A stretch of DNA of 7,721 bases from an uncultured Nitrospina sp. (GTDB taxonomy: Bacteria; Nitrospinota; Nitrospinia; Nitrospinales; VA-1): the NCBI GenBank assembly GCA_913044145.1, contig CAJWOD010000061.1:1-7721 (forward strand). The letters run 5' to 3'. The position numbers were made by a program, and so were the translations under genes. Within the stretch, counting starts at the first letter, position 1, and every line of letters begins with the position of its first letter. Below, one piece after another: positions 5,484 through 7,721 of the stretch. The notes beneath the pieces were generated by a model that made no database searches, was not told the DNA's origin, and saw only the letters and a list, made by a program, of their open reading frames with translations.

Positions 5484-5690
5484 TTAGTCGTTTTTTGTGG
5501 AATTAGCCCAGGAAATGGAAAACAGGATTGCAAATATCAAAATTACCAAGACCCAATCTGTGAAACTGCTGACTTTATAGTCAAATATATCCTTTGCCAA
5601 TGTGCCGTCAAAAGCAAGGGCAAGCACAATAATTACTAGTAGTATAAAGACTTTCTTCAAAGATTTATTTCCTTGAAATGACTTCCGCAC
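5484..5690 (-). CDS. Small hypothetical protein with two predicted membrane helices
   Basis: I do not recognise this protein. As drawn it starts at GTG 5690 and has 68 residues: a basic N-terminus (R2, K3, K9, K12, K13), helix 1 at about 14-32 (VFILLVIIVLALAF), a short polar turn with AKDIFDYKVSSFTD, helix 2 at about 46-62 (WVLVILIFAILFSISWA), and a polar tail NSTKND. The layout is that of a small inner-membrane hairpin with both ends in the cytoplasm. A better start may be TTG at 5660 (codon 11), which has AAGGA 9 nt upstream and gives a 58-residue product opening KKVFILLVIIV. It converges with trhP (58 nt apart) and diverges from hpnH. The coherent two-helix pattern favours a real gene, but chance reading of AT-rich DNA cannot be excluded. 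Confidence 0.5.
   Translation of the reverse strand: MRKSFQGNKSLKKVFILLVIIVLALAFDGTLAKDIFDYKVSSFTDWVLVILIFAILFSISWANSTKND
5670..5674 (-). promoter_or_regulatory. Shine-Dalgarno supporting a TTG start at 5660 of the small membrane ORF
   Basis: On the minus strand AAGGA lies 9 nt before an in-frame TTG (5660-5658), ideal spacing. The upstream GTG at 5690 has no such site. A TAAAAT -10-like box (5707-5702, minus strand) is 11 nt before that GTG, which would leave an almost leaderless transcript for the longer form or a leader of about 35 nt for the TTG form. Confidence 0.4.
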
Positions 5691-5752
5691 TGCAATAGGG
5701 AATTTTACACAAAATATATTCTGAGTGCATCTATTACAAAGAATAAAATCCT

Positions 5753-5781
5753 TTGTTCTCTATTTAAAAGCACCTTATAAT
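5753..5781 (+). promoter_or_regulatory. Sigma70-like promoter for hpnH
   Basis: TTGTTC (5753-5758) and a perfect TATAAT (5776-5781) are separated by 17 nt, the optimal spacing. Transcription would start near 5788 and give an A/T-rich leader of about 38 nt containing a nine-T run (5795-5803) before the ATG at 5826. This is the best promoter match in the window apart from the tRNA -35 box. Confidence 0.6.
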
Positions 5782-5825
5782 GATTTTTCTTTAATTTTTT
5801 TTTCAACATTAATTCAAAAAAGAAA

Positions 5826-6833
5826 ATGCCAGTACCAGTTTTTCAAGCACTTAAAATAGGCTCTTATATTTTCAGACAAAAGATGAAGGGAAACAAACGT
5901 TATCCTTTAGTGATGATGCTTGAACCTTTATTCAGGTGTAATCTGGAATGCATTGGATGCGGAAAAATTCAAAAACCAAATGAAATATTGAAGCAAAACA
6001 TGAGTCCAGAAAAATGTTTTAAAGCCGCTAAAGAATGTGGCGCTCCCATCGTTTCCATTGCAGGGGGTGAACCTTTAATGCATCCGGATATTGTTGAAAT
6101 AGTCGAGGGACTAATTAAACAGAAACGGTTTATTTACCTATGCACTAATGCTATTTTGTTGAAAGACTTTTTGGATCGTTTGCCGGTAAGCCCCTATTTG
6201 ACTCTTTCTGTACATCTCGACGGTATGGAAGAAGATCATGATCGAGTGGTTGATCAAAAGGGCACCTTTAAACTTGCAACCGAAGCAGTCATAGAAGCTA
6301 AAAAAAAGGGTTTTAGAGTTACCAGCGCTACTACATTTTTCGAAGATACTACTATTGAAAAAGCAGAGAGATTCCTGGACTTTTTAAAACCCCTTGGTAT
6401 TGACGGAATTACCATGGCCTCTGCTTTCAGATACCCAGATGCACCTGACCAAGATCATTTTTTTGGCAGAAAGAAAACTTTTGAATTTTTTGATAAACTC
6501 CTTGAAAAGAATAAAAATGGTCGTTGGGATATCAATCATTCGCCCTTGTACCTAGAATTTTTGAGAGGAAAGCGTGATTACTCATGTACCCCTTGGGGCA
6601 ATCCAAATTACTCCGTCCTCGGTTGGCAAAAACCTTGTTATCTTCTTGATGAAGGTTATGCTGAAACATTTAAAGAGCTGATGGAAACTACAGAATGGGA
6701 AAACTACGGCCACACAAATAATGAAAAATGCGCTGACTGCACTGCCCACTGTGGGTATGAACCAACGGCTGTTGATGAAGCTACTTCAACCGTTCGCGGC
6801 ATGATGGATTCTGCGAAAATGGTATTCCAATAA
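5826..6833 (+). CDS. hpnH: Radical SAM adenosylhopane synthase HpnH (hopanoid side-chain formation)
   Basis: HpnH adds a 5'-deoxyadenosyl radical from S-adenosylmethionine to diploptene, giving adenosylhopane, the entry point to C35 hopanoids. The 335-residue protein matches the family end to end: MPVPVFQALKIGSYIFRQK and KRYPLVMMLEPLFRCNLECIGCGKIQ with the cluster-binding CxxxCxxC at C38, C42 and C45, SIAGGEPLMHPDI (77-89) for SAM binding, YLCTNAILL with C106 (the position of a conserved Cys reported to quench the radical intermediate), and SVHLDGMEEDHDR. The C-terminal DUF3463-type region has APDQDHFFGR, CTPWGNPNYSVLGWQKPCYLL (C254, C271) and KCADCTAHCGYEP (C302, C305, C309). No Shine-Dalgarno is evident; the upstream sequence is A-rich. 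A good promoter lies at 5753-5781. No other hopanoid gene is in the window, so it appears to be apart from any hpn cluster. Confidence 0.95.
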   Translation: MPVPVFQALKIGSYIFRQKMKGNKRYPLVMMLEPLFRCNLECIGCGKIQKPNEILKQNMSPEKCFKAAKECGAPIVSIAGGEPLMHPDIVEIVEGLIKQKRFIYLCTNAILLKDFLDRLPVSPYLTLSVHLDGMEEDHDRVVDQKGTFKLATEAVIEAKKKGFRVTSATTFFEDTTIEKAERFLDFLKPLGIDGITMASAFRYPDAPDQDHFFGRKKTFEFFDKLLEKNKNGRWDINHSPLYLEFLRGKRDYSCTPWGNPNYSVLGWQKPCYLLDEGYAETFKELMETTEWENYGHTNNEKCADCTAHCGYEPTAVDEATSTVRGMMDSAKMVFQ

Positions 6834-6834
6834 A

Positions 6835-7272
6835 CTAGTTTCTCTTTAGTGAATCAGGAAGAACTGTTTTATCGTTGATAACAGCGCCGTTCAATTGTTC
6901 TGAAGTAAGGCCCTGTGCCATCTTAAGGTTTGCTCCTTCCAACGAAGTATCTTTAAGTTTTGCCTCCATCAGATCGGCCTTCACAAGGTTGGTATTTTTC
7001 ATGTTGGTGTTTATCAAATTTGCCCATCTCAAATTTGCACCCCTTAAATTTGCTCCTTCAAGATTAGAGTTTTCGAGATTGGCTTTTTTGAAATAAGCAC
7101 CGTAAAGGTAAGCTCCTGCAAGGTTGGCATTTTTTAAGTTTGCACCTATTAATACAGCGCCCTTCAGCTTGCAGTTTTTTAAGTCCGCAAGGGCTCCTTC
7201 CTGCCCATTTGAATCTAGCCATTTTTTATGTTCGGAAAGAATTTTTTTTAAATCAAAGTTTAGGTCGTTCAT
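6835..7272 (-). CDS. Pentapeptide-repeat protein
   Basis: The 145-residue protein contains 18 unbroken pentapeptide repeats (residues 29-118, pattern A(N/D)LXX with central L/F/M at 31, 36, 41 ... 116). These should fold as a right-handed quadrilateral beta-helix of about four and a half turns. A short N-terminal helix region (ILSEHKKWLDSNGQEG, 11-26) and a C-terminal cap (GLTSEQLNGAVINDKTVLPDSL, 121-142) flank the repeats, an arrangement common in this family. Functions of such proteins are mostly unknown. A few (Qnr, MfpA) mimic DNA and protect gyrase, but nothing here specifically points to that. There is no signal peptide, so it is probably cytosolic. ATG 7272 lacks a Shine-Dalgarno. The stop codon is one base from the hpnH stop on the other strand, and mnmG diverges upstream. 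Confidence 0.92.
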   Translation of the reverse strand: MNDLNFDLKKILSEHKKWLDSNGQEGALADLKNCKLKGAVLIGANLKNANLAGAYLYGAYFKKANLENSNLEGANLRGANLRWANLINTNMKNTNLVKADLMEAKLKDTSLEGANLKMAQGLTSEQLNGAVINDKTVLPDSLKRN

Positions 7273-7318
7273 CGCTTATCGACTGAAGATCCATTTATTG
7301 TCAATATTAGTTTTATCA

Positions 7319-7348
7319 TTCAAAAAAAATAGAATTTTAATGTAGAAT
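7319..7348 (+). promoter_or_regulatory. Weak candidate promoter for mnmG in the divergent intergenic region
   Basis: TTCAAA (7319-7324) and TAGAAT (7343-7348) are 18 nt apart. They match the -35 and -10 consensus at four and five of six positions. The start would be near 7355, about 25 nt before the mnmG ATG. A minus-strand TTGACA (7304-7299) also lies here, but any -10 box at normal spacing would place the start at or past the pentapeptide-gene ATG, so its role is unclear. Confidence 0.35.
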
Positions 7349-7379
7349 AGATGCTCCGATTAATCAGGTGCAAGATAAC

Positions 7380-7721
7380 ATGAACAGATATGATGTCATA
7401 GTAATAGGAGGAGGTCACGCAGGTTGTGAGGCAGCTTTAGCTTCTGCGCGAATGGGTTGCGCCACAGCACTGATCACCCTTGAAGCAGATAAGATCGCAC
7501 TAATGCCATGCAACCCCGCCATCGGAGGGGTAGGTAAAGGGCATATTGTTCGTGAGATCGATGCTCTCGGAGGTGAGATGGCTAAGGTTATCGATGAGAC
7601 CGGCATCCAGTTTCGTTTATTAAATTCTTCTAAAGGACCCGCAGTTCACGGTTATCGTGCCCAGGCAGATAAACACCAATACAAAAATGCCATGCGTCGG
7701 GTTCTTGAAAATACCTCTAAT
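7380..7721 (+). CDS. mnmG: tRNA uridine-5-carboxymethylaminomethyl modification enzyme MnmG, N-terminal part
   Basis: MnmG (GidA) with MnmE uses FAD, NADH and a folate one-carbon unit to add the (carboxymethyl)aminomethyl group at C5 of wobble U34 in tRNAs. The first 114 residues are in the window, out of roughly 620-630 usual for the family; the gene runs off the right edge. Visible are the FAD dinucleotide-binding motif VIVIGGGHAGCEAALASARMG (6-26), the highly conserved CNPAIGGVGKGHIVREIDALGGEM (44-67) and LLNSSKGPAVHGYRAQADKHQY. The start is ATG 7380, with AGGTG at 7366-7370 and 9-nt spacing. The gene diverges from the pentapeptide-repeat gene. mnmE and the par genes that often sit near mnmG are not in view. 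Confidence 0.97.
   Translation, partial: MNRYDVIVIGGGHAGCEAALASARMGCATALITLEADKIALMPCNPAIGGVGKGHIVREIDALGGEMAKVIDETGIQFRLLNSSKGPAVHGYRAQADKHQYKNAMRRVLENTSN

Noticed and set aside
7276..7304. A minus-strand TTGACA as the -35 of the pentapeptide-repeat gene.
   Set aside because: The only -10-like sequences at suitable spacing (CGATAA, GATAAG) would start transcription at or inside the ATG. With no alternative downstream Met, this is probably coincidental.
6875..7345. Two plus-strand open frames of 73 codons each within and beyond the pentapeptide-repeat gene, with a periodic protein pattern.
   Set aside because: They are antisense shadows. The 15-bp periodicity of the repeat gene keeps stop codons out of the opposite strand and produces a repetitive F-A-P pattern.
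1..7721. Possible CRISPR array, insertion sequence, phage, toxin-antitoxin or defence island.
   Set aside because: No direct-repeat/spacer pattern, transposase, integrase, nuclease or paired small ORFs are present. The genes are conserved housekeeping functions with intact motifs.

Overview
The window is AT-rich bacterial chromosome made almost entirely of housekeeping genes. It suggests a Gram-negative, hopanoid-capable bacterium. The evidence is lgt, an adenosylhopane synthase gene (hpnH), a Cys-free aspartate-type hemB, and a pentapeptide-repeat protein. I lean towards Nitrospinota or a deltaproteobacterium-like lineage, but this rests on general resemblance only and is low confidence. Most genes are full length with intact catalytic motifs. 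No insertion sequence, phage gene, CRISPR array or clear sign of horizontal transfer is visible.

Layout. (1) Positions 1-1785 hold dnaX (3' part) - ybaB/ebfC - recR, the widespread replication/recombination cluster. ybaB follows dnaX by 49 nt. recR is set off by an unusually long 216-nt spacer. (2) Positions 1786-2192 hold a short hairpin, a promoter with a perfect TTGACA -35 box, a complete tRNA-Asn(GUU) with encoded CCA, a strong intrinsic terminator and a candidate hemB promoter. (3) Positions 2193-4033 hold hemB (tetrapyrrole synthesis) and lgt (lipoprotein maturation), same strand and 53 nt apart, then a long imperfect hairpin. (4) Positions 4154-5425 hold trhP (yegQ-type U32 protein, tRNA U34 hydroxylation). 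(5) A small two-helix membrane ORF lies on the minus strand at 5484-5690. (6) hpnH (5826-6833) has a good sigma70-like promoter. It converges on a minus-strand pentapeptide-repeat gene (6835-7272), with one base between the two stop codons. (7) A divergent intergenic region leads into the 5' part of mnmG (7380 to the window end).

The genes serve different cell functions and look like several short transcription units. Two of them, trhP and mnmG, modify the wobble uridine of tRNAs. hpnH implies hopanoid synthesis, but no other hopanoid gene is in view. I did not find a convincing new multi-gene system. The observations most worth checking are an in-phase A AAA AAG slippery site late in dnaX, a mini-ORF carrying the only good ribosome binding site upstream of ybaB, structured elements next to recR and lgt, and the unrecognised small membrane protein.
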